Source: CAZEDM01 sp964511075 (GTDB lineage: Bacteria > Zixibacteria > MSB-5A5 > RBG-16-43-9). From it: a stretch of DNA of 64,000 nt. The translations under genes and the position numbers were made by a program. Each line of letters opens with the position of its first letter. Within the stretch, counting starts at the first letter, position 1. Positions 15,946 through 25,208 of the stretch are shown here, in pieces. A model generated the notes under the pieces. That model was not told where the DNA came from. It ran no database searches and saw only the letters and a program-made list of their open reading frames with translations. The stretch is from positions 62,001 through 126,000 of the forward strand of contig CAZEDM010000005.1 of assembly GCA_964511075.1 (NCBI GenBank), in the 5' to 3' direction.

Positions 15946-18210
15946 TTGGAAGAGAACAACAGAATCTCCCCCAATCAGAAGGAGATAAGCTTTCAGGACT
16001 ATTTAGTCATCCTTAAGAGGAGAAGATGGATTATCCTGGGTGCCTTTATCACAGTCTTTCTCTCTGCGGGGATCTTCTCCTTCACAACTCAGCCCATCTA
16101 TGAGTCCTCCACCACTCTGATGATCGAGGAAGATGGGGGAGTGAAAAGCGAGATCTTCGAGGTCTCCTCCTATCTTAAACAGGAAACCACGATAAAAAAT
16201 CAGGTGGAGATCCTTAAGAGCCGAACCCTGGCAGAATCGGTTCTTCAGGTCCTTTTATACTCACCCTATAAAAGGGCTTGGGAGATAAAAGTGCTGGGAA
16301 AAAGGACAGACAGGGTTAAAGTAAATGATATGGTTTTGATTCTTCAGAATAATACCAAAGTTGTTCCTTTAAAAGAGACAGATATAATTCAGGTTAAGGT
16401 AACAGCACCCGACCCTTCACTGGCTGCATTTTTAGCTAACACCATAGCGGATGAGTACTATAAGCAAAGCCTCCAGGTTAGCCGTGGGGAGATAACCGAG
16501 GTACGTTTATTCCTGGAGGAACAGCTTAACAATATCCAGAAAGAACTGCGTCAGGCTGAGGAGGCTTTAAGAGTTTACAAGGAAAAAGAGAAGGTTGCTG
16601 CCCTGCCCGAGGAGACAGAGGAGCTGGTCAAACAGTTAGCCAGTTTCGAATCCCTGTACAACGAAGCCCAGACCGAGTTAGAAGCTAACCAGAAGAGACT
16701 CTCCTATATGAGAAAACAGCTCTCGGAACAAAAACAAAATCTGCCTGAGGAGGTAACTCGGATCTCCAACCCACTTATAGTCCGCCTGCGCCAGGAGATG
16801 GCAAACCTGGAGGGAATGAAAGCCGGCTATTTAGCTCAGGGTTTCTCAGAAGACCACCCCAAGATGATTGAGACATCCAACCGGATAACGGATATCAAGC
16901 AGAAACTTTTCAAAGAGACTTCTGTTTTGGTTTCCCGAGAGCTTTCATCTTCAGACCCGCTGGCATACTCTCAGGATTTGGTGGATAAAATTCTAAGCCT
17001 GGAGATAGAGATTCAATCCCTAAGTGCCAAGACAGAGGAGCTTAAGAAGATCGTGGATTCCTACTCTGATGATCTGAATACCCTGCCGGACAAAAGCCTT
17101 AAATTAGCACGTTTGGAAAGAAATGCTAAGGTAGGGGAGAATATCTTCCTGATGTTGAAGGAAAAATACGAGGAATCCCGCATAAAGGAGGCCGGACAGA
17201 TTGGCAATGTAAGGATAATCGATAAGGCGCTGCCTCCGGAGAATCCCATAAAACCAAAGAAAAAAATAAATCTTCTCCTGGGAGCATTTTTGGGGCTGGG
17301 GCTGGGGCTGGGCATGGCACTGCTGGTGGAGAGGTTGGACAATTCACTTAAGAGCATTGAGGATGTCGAAAGGATAGGGCTCTCCATTTTGGGCTCAATC
17401 CCTATGATAAAAACTAACAAAAACAAAAAAACCAGAAAAGTGGAAAAGGAGGAGGATTATCAGGTAAAGACTATTGCCTCTAATCTGGTCACCCATTTCG
17501 AGCCTAAATCTCCTATCTCGGAGGCTTATCGAACTTTCAGAACAAACCTGCACTTCGCCAGACTGGATAATCCTATGAAGACTATTTTGGTTACCAGTTC
17601 CGGACCGGGGGAGGGAAAGTCTACCACCGTGGCCAACTTAGCCATAACCATGGCTCAGATGGGAACCAAGACCATACTGGTAGATTCAGACCTGAGACGA
17701 CCGGTCATTCATTCCATCTTTGGACTGCAGAGGGCACCCGGTTTGACTAATTACTTGGCAGGGAATGTCCCCCTCCAGGAGATAATCCAGCCAACTCCCA
17801 TAGAGAATCTGAGCATTCTGACCTGCGGGGTTTTACCCCCCAATCCTTCGGAGCTTTTAGGCTCGAAGAAGATGAAACAGCTTTTGGAGGAGTTAAAGGA
17901 AAGATACGAGATGATCTTATTCGATTCTCCGCCGGTGATAGCGGTGACTGATGCGGCAGTTTTATCTACCTCCATAGATGGCGTGGCACTGGTTGTCTCA
18001 TCCGGATATACCTCGAAAGAGGCACTGGTAAGGGCCATTACCCTTCTGGAGAATGTGAAAGGCAGGCTCTTAGGTAGTGTTTTAAACAAGATAAAAGTAG
18101 AAAGCATCTATGGCTCTTATCACTATTACTACTATTATCACTACTACGGCGGTACCAAAACTAAACACAAGAGGAAAAAAAGGGCAGGAGAAGAGGTGAA
18201 AATCTCCTGA
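15946..18210 (+). CDS. Wzc-like polysaccharide co-polymerase and BY-type tyrosine kinase
   Basis: A 754-residue inner-membrane protein. Residues 15-110 are the Wzz chain-length domain with TM1 (WIILGAFITVFLSAGIFSF). Residues 180-410 are periplasmic coiled coil. TM2 lies near 445-465, preceded by the Pro-rich PPENPIKPKK motif. The cytoplasmic kinase has Walker A GPGEGKST near 553-560, Walker A' VDSDLRRP near 579-586 and FDSPP near 661. The tail has a tyrosine cluster (SYHYYYYYHYYGG) that is autophosphorylated in this family. It controls polymer length and export. The TTG start has AAGGAG 8 bases upstream. Confidence 0.95.
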   Translation: MEENNRISPNQKEISFQDYLVILKRRRWIILGAFITVFLSAGIFSFTTQPIYESSTTLMIEEDGGVKSEIFEVSSYLKQETTIKNQVEILKSRTLAESVLQVLLYSPYKRAWEIKVLGKRTDRVKVNDMVLILQNNTKVVPLKETDIIQVKVTAPDPSLAAFLANTIADEYYKQSLQVSRGEITEVRLFLEEQLNNIQKELRQAEEALRVYKEKEKVAALPEETEELVKQLASFESLYNEAQTELEANQKRLSYMRKQLSEQKQNLPEEVTRISNPLIVRLRQEMANLEGMKAGYLAQGFSEDHPKMIETSNRITDIKQKLFKETSVLVSRELSSSDPLAYSQDLVDKILSLEIEIQSLSAKTEELKKIVDSYSDDLNTLPDKSLKLARLERNAKVGENIFLMLKEKYEESRIKEAGQIGNVRIIDKALPPENPIKPKKKINLLLGAFLGLGLGLGMALLVERLDNSLKSIEDVERIGLSILGSIPMIKTNKNKKTRKVEKEEDYQVKTIASNLVTHFEPKSPISEAYRTFRTNLHFARLDNPMKTILVTSSGPGEGKSTTVANLAITMAQMGTKTILVDSDLRRPVIHSIFGLQRAPGLTNYLAGNVPLQEIIQPTPIENLSILTCGVLPPNPSELLGSKKMKQLLEELKERYEMILFDSPPVIAVTDAAVLSTSIDGVALVVSSGYTSKEALVRAITLLENVKGRLLGSVLNKIKVESIYGSYHYYYYYHYYGGTKTKHKRKKRAGEEVKIS

Positions 18211-18228
18211 GCAAACAGAAAAGAGATT

Positions 18229-19572
18229 ATGAAAATTGGAATCCTGGGAGGAGGGCTTACAGGTTTAACCATCGCTTCTCAGCTAAAGGAGGAGTTTGAG
18301 GTTCTGGAAAAAAACTCTGAGTGCGGCGGGTTATGTCGAAGCTTGAGGGAAAAGGGGTTCACCTTCGATTATGGCGGTGCACATATCATTTACTCCAGGG
18401 ACCAGAATTCAGTTGATTTCATGCTAAAACAGCTGGGAGATAACCATCATCAGGGAAGAAGAAATAACAAGGTTTATTATAAAGGACATTTTGTCAAATA
18501 CCCTTTTGAGAACGGTCTTTCTGATTTGTCCAAGGAGGATAATTTCGAATGCCTTTACCATTATTTGAAAAACGATTATCCGCCCCCGTCCAATTTCGAG
18601 GAATGGATCTACTACACCTTTGGAAAAGGTATAGCTGAGAAATACCTTCTGCCTTATAACCGTAAGATATGGAATACAGAGCCTGAAGATATGAGCCTGC
18701 ACTGGGTGGAGGGCAGAGTCCCAAAGCCGCCTCTGGAGGATGTGATAAAATCTGCCATCGGAATAGCGACCGAGGGTTACACCCACCAGCTTAATTTCTA
18801 TTATCCTGCAAAGGGAGGGATCCAGGCTTTGATCCAGGGGCTGGAGAATAAAATCAAAGATAAGATAATCACGAATTTTGCAGTTAAAAAGATATTCAGG
18901 GAGAAAGACGACTGGTGCGTTACGGATGGAGATGAGCAGAAGAAGTTCGATCTTGTCATTTCCACCATCCCCATATTCGACCTTTTGAAAGCTCTGGAAG
19001 ATGTTCCTCAGGAGATTAAAGCTATATCTACCAAACTCCGGTATAATTCCCTAATAGCCATCCTGCTGGGAATTGAGGGGAAAAACCTTCCTCCCTATAC
19101 TGCTGTTTATTTTCCGGATGAGGATTTGAAATTCAATCGGGTGGGATTTCCGCATATCTTCAGCCCCAATAATGTTCCATCAGGACATAGCTCCTTGGTG
19201 GTGGAGATCACCGCCAGAGAAAACGATGCTGCCTGGGGACTTTCAGATGAAGAGCTCTTGGAGCATTCCATCCAGGGCCTTTCCAGATGTGGACTTATAA
19301 AACCTGAAAAGGTCTGCTACAAAAAAGTGGTAAGGTCAAAATATGCCTATGTGATATATGATAAAGATTATTTAAAGAACATAGAGGTTGTGAGAAAGTA
19401 TATAGAGAAACAGGGGATAATCCCCTGCGGAAGGTTTGCCGAGTTCGAATATCTGAATATGGATGCCTGCGTGGAGAGAGGAAGAAATTTAGCCCGTAAG
19501 TTAAATGGCTCTTTACAAGAGGGTACACTGCTCTTGAGCTCAAAAAAGGGGGGTAGCTTTTATGAAAAATGA
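18229..19572 (+). CDS. FAD-dependent oxidoreductase, UDP-galactopyranose mutase/amine oxidase-like
   Basis: A 447-residue flavoprotein. It begins with the dinucleotide-binding KIGILGGGLTGLTIA (GxGxxG at residues 6-11), followed by the second signature LEKNSECGGLCRS near 26-38 and FDYGGAHIIYS near 46-56. DLVISTIP near 243-250 is the usual FAD-proximal strand. Proteins of this kind are common in polysaccharide loci and are annotated as UDP-galactopyranose mutase-like or protoporphyrinogen oxidase-like. A sugar ring contraction or nucleotide-sugar oxidation role is plausible, but the substrate is unknown. Its 3' end overlaps the methyltransferase gene by 11 bases. Confidence 0.75.
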   Translation: MKIGILGGGLTGLTIASQLKEEFEVLEKNSECGGLCRSLREKGFTFDYGGAHIIYSRDQNSVDFMLKQLGDNHHQGRRNNKVYYKGHFVKYPFENGLSDLSKEDNFECLYHYLKNDYPPPSNFEEWIYYTFGKGIAEKYLLPYNRKIWNTEPEDMSLHWVEGRVPKPPLEDVIKSAIGIATEGYTHQLNFYYPAKGGIQALIQGLENKIKDKIITNFAVKKIFREKDDWCVTDGDEQKKFDLVISTIPIFDLLKALEDVPQEIKAISTKLRYNSLIAILLGIEGKNLPPYTAVYFPDEDLKFNRVGFPHIFSPNNVPSGHSSLVVEITARENDAAWGLSDEELLEHSIQGLSRCGLIKPEKVCYKKVVRSKYAYVIYDKDYLKNIEVVRKYIEKQGIIPCGRFAEFEYLNMDACVERGRNLARKLNGSLQEGTLLLSSKKGGSFYEK

Positions 19573-20665
19573 CCTGCTGGAGATTTTGGCTTGTCCTCGT
19601 TGTTCAGAAGCTTCACTGGACTTGAGAGTATCAAAACAAGATAAGGACGAGATAGTTTCAGGAGAACTGAGATGTACTGTCTGCGGCGAAATTTATCTCA
19701 TTCAGGAGGGGATCCCCAGGATGGTCCCATCAGTATCAGAAAATTCTTCCGAGAACAAAAAGGGGTTAGAGGAAAATCTAAGCCCACAACACTATGATAT
19801 CCGGGAGGCAAACATAACTTATTATGATGCTATGTCAGAAGTATATGAAAAAGAAATTGAAATAATACCATTTCTCCAAGACGGATTAAATCAAAGAAGA
19901 ATTGAACAAATCATAAAGAATCTATCTGAAAGAACTCAGAAAGAACTGTTTTTGGATTTAGGATGTGGAACCGGCAATCTCCTTAAATTTGGAGAGAGGT
20001 ATTTCAAAAGAGCTATTGGCATGGATATCTCGTTTAATATGTTAAAACAAGCTAAGAAGAATAACCTGGAGGTAGTCCAAGGTGATATTCTATTTTTACC
20101 TTTCAAATCTTCACTTTTTGATGTGGTCTCCATCTTTTCAGTGCTACATCATCTGTATGACTATCTACAGATTTTTAAACAGATCAGCAGGGTTATGAAT
20201 ACAGGAGGTTTCCTATATTCTGACTGGGATCCGACAAAACAACCAATAATAGATGAAAAAAAGTTTTCCTGGCGGTTATATCGGATATTTCAGCATATAT
20301 ATGGATATCTTCCTCCCCCTTTAAAGTTTGTCGAACAAACGACTCAATTTGACACCAGGGAAGGTGACACCCAAAAAGCGTCTATTGATTTTCAGAAAAT
20401 GAGACCAGATTTAAAGGAGATCAGAGTCAAAGCAGAGTTTCATGAGCAAAAAAAGGGTGAAGAAAGAGGAATCGATTTTGATAGGCTGAAGGGAAATTTG
20501 ATGAAAAACGGGTTTGACAATATTCAACCCACATTTCACTGGGCAGGAAAGTCTATAAATCAACTCCCTCTCTCTTTAAAAACAAGATTTTTCTTTTTGA
20601 AATTTCAAGACCATCCCCTAGAAAGATTCATGGAGAACTTAATGATAATTAGCCAAAAAAAGTAA
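19562..20665 (+). CDS. Class I SAM-dependent methyltransferase with N-terminal Zn-ribbon
   Basis: A 367-residue protein. Residues 1-60 are a Trm112-like zinc ribbon (LACPRCSEASLDL and LRCTVCGEIYLI, four cysteines). Residues 85-250 are a Rossmann methyltransferase with SAM motif FLDLGCGTGNLLKFG near 128-142 and the VVQGDILFLPF acidic loop. The region beyond residue 250 is unassigned and includes a helix-rich segment. It may methylate a sugar in the growing glycan; that is inference from position. This gene and the next are visibly more AT-rich than their neighbours, which suggests separate acquisition. Confidence 0.8.
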   Translation: MKNDLLEILACPRCSEASLDLRVSKQDKDEIVSGELRCTVCGEIYLIQEGIPRMVPSVSENSSENKKGLEENLSPQHYDIREANITYYDAMSEVYEKEIEIIPFLQDGLNQRRIEQIIKNLSERTQKELFLDLGCGTGNLLKFGERYFKRAIGMDISFNMLKQAKKNNLEVVQGDILFLPFKSSLFDVVSIFSVLHHLYDYLQIFKQISRVMNTGGFLYSDWDPTKQPIIDEKKFSWRLYRIFQHIYGYLPPPLKFVEQTTQFDTREGDTQKASIDFQKMRPDLKEIRVKAEFHEQKKGEERGIDFDRLKGNLMKNGFDNIQPTFHWAGKSINQLPLSLKTRFFFLKFQDHPLERFMENLMIISQKK

Positions 20666-20669
20666 ACTT

Positions 20670-22151
20670 ATGAAAATACTATTTCTGGGTCCTCATCCGT
20701 TCAAGGGTGGCGGTGTAGCATACTATCAACAGGCTTTAGCCAAGGCATTTTACGCTAAAGGCAACGAGGTGATTACGCTATCGCTATCCACAGATTTTGG
20801 AGCGACAAACTCTTACATAAAGAAAGAAGAGGCTCCTCACTTCAAATATGCAAAAGTCTATGAATTGGTAAGCAATAAGCTTTATTATTTTCGTAGCCCA
20901 GAACCTCTTCTGGATTGCCAAAGCCCAGAAGAAGAAAAGGTGTTTAGAGAATTTCTGAAGGCTATTCGGCCGGATGTTGTTCATTTTCATGCAGCCAGAC
21001 CTGCCAGCTCAATCAAAATTTCCAAAGAATTTGATGCCCCGGTTATTGTATCTCTACATGATTACTGGTTCATTTGCAATGCTGGTTTTTTGTGTCGGCG
21101 AAATAATGAAGTATGTGAGGGGCCAAGAAATGGATTAAACTGTGCAAGGTTCTGTGACGTGTCAAGGGTTCCCCTCGGTGGGTTAAAAGAAAGACTCAGA
21201 CAACTTATGCCACCCTGGCTGACCAATACCCTAAAGTACCTTAGAGATGAGGGATTATCCCGTTTTGTCAACAAGCAATCTTATATTGACAATATTTTGA
21301 ATAACCATAAAATAAAAGAAGATTCTCAAGACAATAATATTAAGACAGCAAATTTAGAAAAGTGGGATTACAGAGCCAATTTCATGAGAGAGATGCTTAA
21401 TCGATATACTAATCTTATAATTGTGGTTTCAAATGGAGCTAAAAGGATTTTCATAGAAAATGGTGTAAGTTTAAACAAAATAAGAGCGTTACATTCTGGC
21501 TTTGAATATGTAAATGGTTTTTTCACTTTCAAAAAAAGAAAGAGAGAGCTTATAAACTTAGCGTACATTGGACCTATCTGGCGAGAAAAAGGACTACATA
21601 TCTTATTAAAAGCATTCCAAAGTCTTAATACGGCTAAAGTGTGTAACCTGTATATATATGGGAAAATAAGTATGGGTAACTACGGACACCTTATGAAAAA
21701 AGTAATACAAAAAATTAATGGATCAAATATATTTTTCAAGGGAGAGTTCAATTATAACGACCTTCCCTCTATCTATGAAGATATAGATGTCCAGATAATT
21801 CCTCCTATTATTCCTGACACCTCACCCAGAACCGTTTGGGAGGCTTTATCATCCGGAACACCTGTAATTGCTTCAAATACTGGAGGGATCCCTGATTTTA
21901 TTCAGGACGGGGTTAATGGGTTATTATTCGAACCGGGTAACCCCGATGATTTAGCGAATAAAATAAGAATGATATTAGATGAGCCGAACCTAATTCAGAA
22001 ACTTAGACAGGGTATAAAAAAGCTAAAAACAATAGATGAGCACGCAGATGAGTTAATAAAGATTTATGAAGGTTTATTAAGTAATAACGAAATTTTACCA
22101 ACAGTTTTTCCTGAAGACATAATTAAGGAACCAGTGAAAGATGATAAGTAA
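20670..22151 (+). CDS. GT4-family glycosyltransferase (cysteine-rich insertion type)
   Basis: A 493-residue GT-B enzyme. The N-domain begins MKILFLGPHPFKGGGVAYY. The C-domain has NLAYIGPIWREKGLHILLKA and the donor-binding PRTVWEALSSGTPVIASN motif with the GT4 E-x7-E-like pattern, then GGIPDFIQDGVNGLLFEPGN. Between the domains, near residues 132-225, is an insertion with several cysteines (ICNAGFLC, VCEGPRNGLNC, RFC) followed by basic helices. The same kind of insertion occurs in the GT4 at 23719. It adds a sugar to a lipid-linked glycan on the cytoplasmic face. The sugar is not predictable. Confidence 0.85.
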   Translation: MKILFLGPHPFKGGGVAYYQQALAKAFYAKGNEVITLSLSTDFGATNSYIKKEEAPHFKYAKVYELVSNKLYYFRSPEPLLDCQSPEEEKVFREFLKAIRPDVVHFHAARPASSIKISKEFDAPVIVSLHDYWFICNAGFLCRRNNEVCEGPRNGLNCARFCDVSRVPLGGLKERLRQLMPPWLTNTLKYLRDEGLSRFVNKQSYIDNILNNHKIKEDSQDNNIKTANLEKWDYRANFMREMLNRYTNLIIVVSNGAKRIFIENGVSLNKIRALHSGFEYVNGFFTFKKRKRELINLAYIGPIWREKGLHILLKAFQSLNTAKVCNLYIYGKISMGNYGHLMKKVIQKINGSNIFFKGEFNYNDLPSIYEDIDVQIIPPIIPDTSPRTVWEALSSGTPVIASNTGGIPDFIQDGVNGLLFEPGNPDDLANKIRMILDEPNLIQKLRQGIKKLKTIDEHADELIKIYEGLLSNNEILPTVFPEDIIKEPVKDDK

Positions 22152-22228
22152 GGTAAAAGTGCGTTTACTCCTTTATTAACGAGATTAAAGGAAGGTGGGT
22201 AATTGTTTAGTCTCTGGAGCAAGTGAAA

Positions 22229-23722
22229 ATGGGAAAGAAGATAACGATATTAAAAAATTCAGGTGCTTTAGGCATTTCTATGATAATCGGAAAGCTATTT
22301 TATTTTCTTCTTTTCATGTGTATAGGAAGATTTTTAGGACCAGGGGAATTGGGGAAATTTGCCTTTGCCATTTCTTTTATAACTCTTTTCTCTACCATTA
22401 ACGACCTGGGGTTGAATATCCTCTCTGTTAAAGAGGTCTCGCAAAATAAAAATTTAGCCACGAAGTTCCTCAGTAATCTGGTCATTATAAAGATGGGTTT
22501 GGGTTTTTTAACCCTGTTGTTCGTAGTCATTGGAGCAAAGCTTTTAAACTATCCCGCAGGAACGGTAAAACTTGTTCTTTTATTGGGTATCTCAACTTTA
22601 TTCGTTATTATCTCCCAAGGTATGAGATGGTATTTTCAAGCCATACAGAGGCTCGAATATGAATCTATCATCTCCATTTCTCAGAATCTCTTATACTTCA
22701 TTTTGGGATATTTAGCCTTAAGATCCAGATTGGGAATCGAGGGCATTGCCTGGACGCAGATTATAGTTGGAATATTCATCCTCTTATTAACCTGGAGGGC
22801 TATAAGAAGCAAACTGGGAGTTTTCAAACTTGAGTTTGATTTCACTTTCTGGAGAAAACTCTTGAAAAGAGCTATTCCCTTTGCTTTAATGCTCGTTTTC
22901 ACAAGTATCTATCTCAACTTGGATACGGTGATCTTATCCCTGTTCAAAGGAGATAAAGCAGTGGGCTTCTACAATGCCGCCAATAAGCTAATAGGCGCCG
23001 CTAAGATGCTACCAGTCGTGATTACTCCTGCCATCTTTCCGGTGATGTCCGAGACGGTGGATTGGTCTAGGTTCAAGAGATTAATAGAAAAAGCCGTCCA
23101 TTATATCCTGGCCTTAGCCTTGCCCTTAGGGGTAATGGTAACCCTTTTAGGCGAGAAGATTATCATTTCAATTTATGGAGATAAATTTATATCCAGTGCC
23201 TTCCCCTTACGGATACTGATCTGGTCTGCGGTTTGCATCTTCTTCAGCAGTATCTTTGGCTATGCCTTGATTGCCAAGGGACATCAGAAAGCTACCACCA
23301 CCTTGGTGGGACTGGGGGTAGTGGTCAGCCTTGGATTAAACCTTCTTTTGATCCCCAAGTTAAGCTATATAGGAACGAGCCTCAGCATCCTCTGTACCGA
23401 GTTTTTTGTGCTTTTGGGAGGCTATCTACTTGTATATACCAAATTGGGAATAAATTTATTCTCCTTACGAAAATATTTTTTGAAAATCACCTTCTGTACC
23501 CTTTTGATGGTGGCGGGAATTTATGTTATGCAACTATGGAATTTTGGATTGTTAACTATCATACCCTTAGGGGGAGCGATTTATCTTTTCTCCTTATCCC
23601 GATTAGATGAAACTCTGGCACAGGATTGGATCGATTTTAAAAAGAGTCTAAAAATCTCTTCATTCGTTCAAAAAAGAGTGATGCCCTTAGCGGGTAGTCT
23701 ATTAAAAGGGGTAAAAAGATGA
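22229..23722 (+). CDS. Wzx-type flippase (polysaccharide/lipid-linked oligosaccharide transporter)
   Basis: A protein of about 497 residues with some 12-14 hydrophobic helices throughout, the pattern of MOP-superfamily Wzx proteins. The opening GALGISMIIGKLFYFLLF, the following GRFLGPGELGKFAFAISF and the mid-protein YLNLDTVILSLFKGDKAVGF match the family. It moves undecaprenyl-linked repeat units across the inner membrane. The start at ATG 22229 gives 9 bases to the GGAG; an in-frame GTG lies two codons earlier. It overlaps the next gene by 4 bases. Confidence 0.9.
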   Translation: MGKKITILKNSGALGISMIIGKLFYFLLFMCIGRFLGPGELGKFAFAISFITLFSTINDLGLNILSVKEVSQNKNLATKFLSNLVIIKMGLGFLTLLFVVIGAKLLNYPAGTVKLVLLLGISTLFVIISQGMRWYFQAIQRLEYESIISISQNLLYFILGYLALRSRLGIEGIAWTQIIVGIFILLLTWRAIRSKLGVFKLEFDFTFWRKLLKRAIPFALMLVFTSIYLNLDTVILSLFKGDKAVGFYNAANKLIGAAKMLPVVITPAIFPVMSETVDWSRFKRLIEKAVHYILALALPLGVMVTLLGEKIIISIYGDKFISSAFPLRILIWSAVCIFFSSIFGYALIAKGHQKATTTLVGLGVVVSLGLNLLLIPKLSYIGTSLSILCTEFFVLLGGYLLVYTKLGINLFSLRKYFLKITFCTLLMVAGIYVMQLWNFGLLTIIPLGGAIYLFSLSRLDETLAQDWIDFKKSLKISSFVQKRVMPLAGSLLKGVKR

Positions 23723-25191
23723 GAATAATGATGGTCAACTGGGGCTGGCCTCCCCGGCAAACAGGTGGACCTATAGGCTATGCGGCTGATCTATGTAAGG
23801 AGTTAGTTAAGACTGGCCATCAGGTCTATATGTTTTATGGAGGAGATTCCGATTTTAAAGGAAAATGCTATTTGGAATACCGGGAGGAAGAAGGGATAAA
23901 TTTAGCCAGCTTGGTTAACAGCCCTAATCAGTACTCAAATTTTGGATTGCCTTTAAATGAATGTAAGCAGCCTACGGTGGAGCATTATTTTGAAGAGTTC
24001 TTAGATAAGGTTAATCCCGATCTGGTTCATTTTCATAGCCTTATAGGGCTATCTGGCTCCTTGATAGAGCTGGCAAAGAGAAAAGGAATTCTTACTATTA
24101 TCTCTTTACATAATTACTGGTTCCTCTGTCCTCGAGGAGACTTTCTCATTCCCCCTGATTACAGGCTGTGTGAGGGAGCAAATGAAGGTTTAAATTGTGC
24201 TCTGTGTCTGCCTAAAACGAAAAAAGGCTGGGAAAGAGGAATAGATACCTTGAAAAACATTTTCAAAACACAGCTCAAGAGGAATGTCTGGCTTAAAAGA
24301 AAACTGCAGAAGATTGTTTTGAATACAAATAAAATCAGGAATAGATTCTCTCCTTCAGACAGGAAGGCAAACAGCTCAACCTGTCACTTTCTCACTCCTG
24401 ACCCGTTAATGGTTTGGGGTTATGGATTTCGCCAGGAGTATTTAAAGGGTCAGCTTTCTAAATATGCCGACTTGATAATCGCGGTTTCCAATTCGGTCAA
24501 AGATATCTTCGTGCGAAAAGGGATCTCTGAGAATAAGATTACAGTCTTACATAGCGGTATCAAATTAGCAGATAAACTAAGAGACCTTGCAGAGAAAAAT
24601 GATATCCCTCCCAGAGAACCTCTAATTTTTGGCTTCTTTGGACCTGTACAGCCCTATAAAGGAGTACATATCTTAGTTGAGGCATTTGATCATCTACCCC
24701 TGGGCTCGGCTAAGCTATTAATCTATGGCACCGGACCCTCACATTACTACCAGGCCTTGATGACTAAAGCCAATCCCTATGTGGAATTCAGGGGAGCATT
24801 TGATGATCTATCAAAAATGCTTATGGAGTTTGATGTGGCGGTAGTGCCACCTATCTGGCCAGATAACGCTCCATTAGTTGTATTGGAAGCTCTTTCAGCC
24901 AAAAAGCCGATTATTGGGGCAAATATCGGTGGCATTCCGGATTTTGTTCAGGATGGCTTGAATGGATTTCTGTTTGATGCTGGAAACCCTTACGATTTGG
25001 CAGAGAAGATGAAGAGGATAATTGAATCACCAGATTTAGTAAAGGCTTTCAAAAAAAACATAAAAAAACAAATGACCATGCAAGAGCATGCTAAAGAGAT
25101 GGAAGAGATTTACCGGAATTTGCTCTCAGAGAGCATGCCATCAAAAGAAGGTATGAATGAAAGTAAATTAAGTTATGCTCAGGTTAAATGA
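23719..25191 (+). CDS. GT4-family glycosyltransferase (cysteine-rich insertion type)
   Basis: A 490-residue GT-B enzyme paralogous to the one at 20670. The N-domain starts MRIMMVNWGWPPRQTGGPIG. The insertion has FLCPRGDF, LCEGANEGLNCALC and a long basic helix. The C-domain has FGFFGPVQPYKGVHILVEA, LVVLEALSAKKPIIGAN and GGIPDFVQDGLNGFLFDAGN. The two genes flank the flippase and share both ends (the last helix contains T..EHA.E). They probably add neighbouring residues of the repeat unit. Confidence 0.87.
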   Translation: MRIMMVNWGWPPRQTGGPIGYAADLCKELVKTGHQVYMFYGGDSDFKGKCYLEYREEEGINLASLVNSPNQYSNFGLPLNECKQPTVEHYFEEFLDKVNPDLVHFHSLIGLSGSLIELAKRKGILTIISLHNYWFLCPRGDFLIPPDYRLCEGANEGLNCALCLPKTKKGWERGIDTLKNIFKTQLKRNVWLKRKLQKIVLNTNKIRNRFSPSDRKANSSTCHFLTPDPLMVWGYGFRQEYLKGQLSKYADLIIAVSNSVKDIFVRKGISENKITVLHSGIKLADKLRDLAEKNDIPPREPLIFGFFGPVQPYKGVHILVEAFDHLPLGSAKLLIYGTGPSHYYQALMTKANPYVEFRGAFDDLSKMLMEFDVAVVPPIWPDNAPLVVLEALSAKKPIIGANIGGIPDFVQDGLNGFLFDAGNPYDLAEKMKRIIESPDLVKAFKKNIKKQMTMQEHAKEMEEIYRNLLSESMPSKEGMNESKLSYAQVK

Positions 25192-25208
25192 ATTGAGGGA
25201 TTTCAAGA

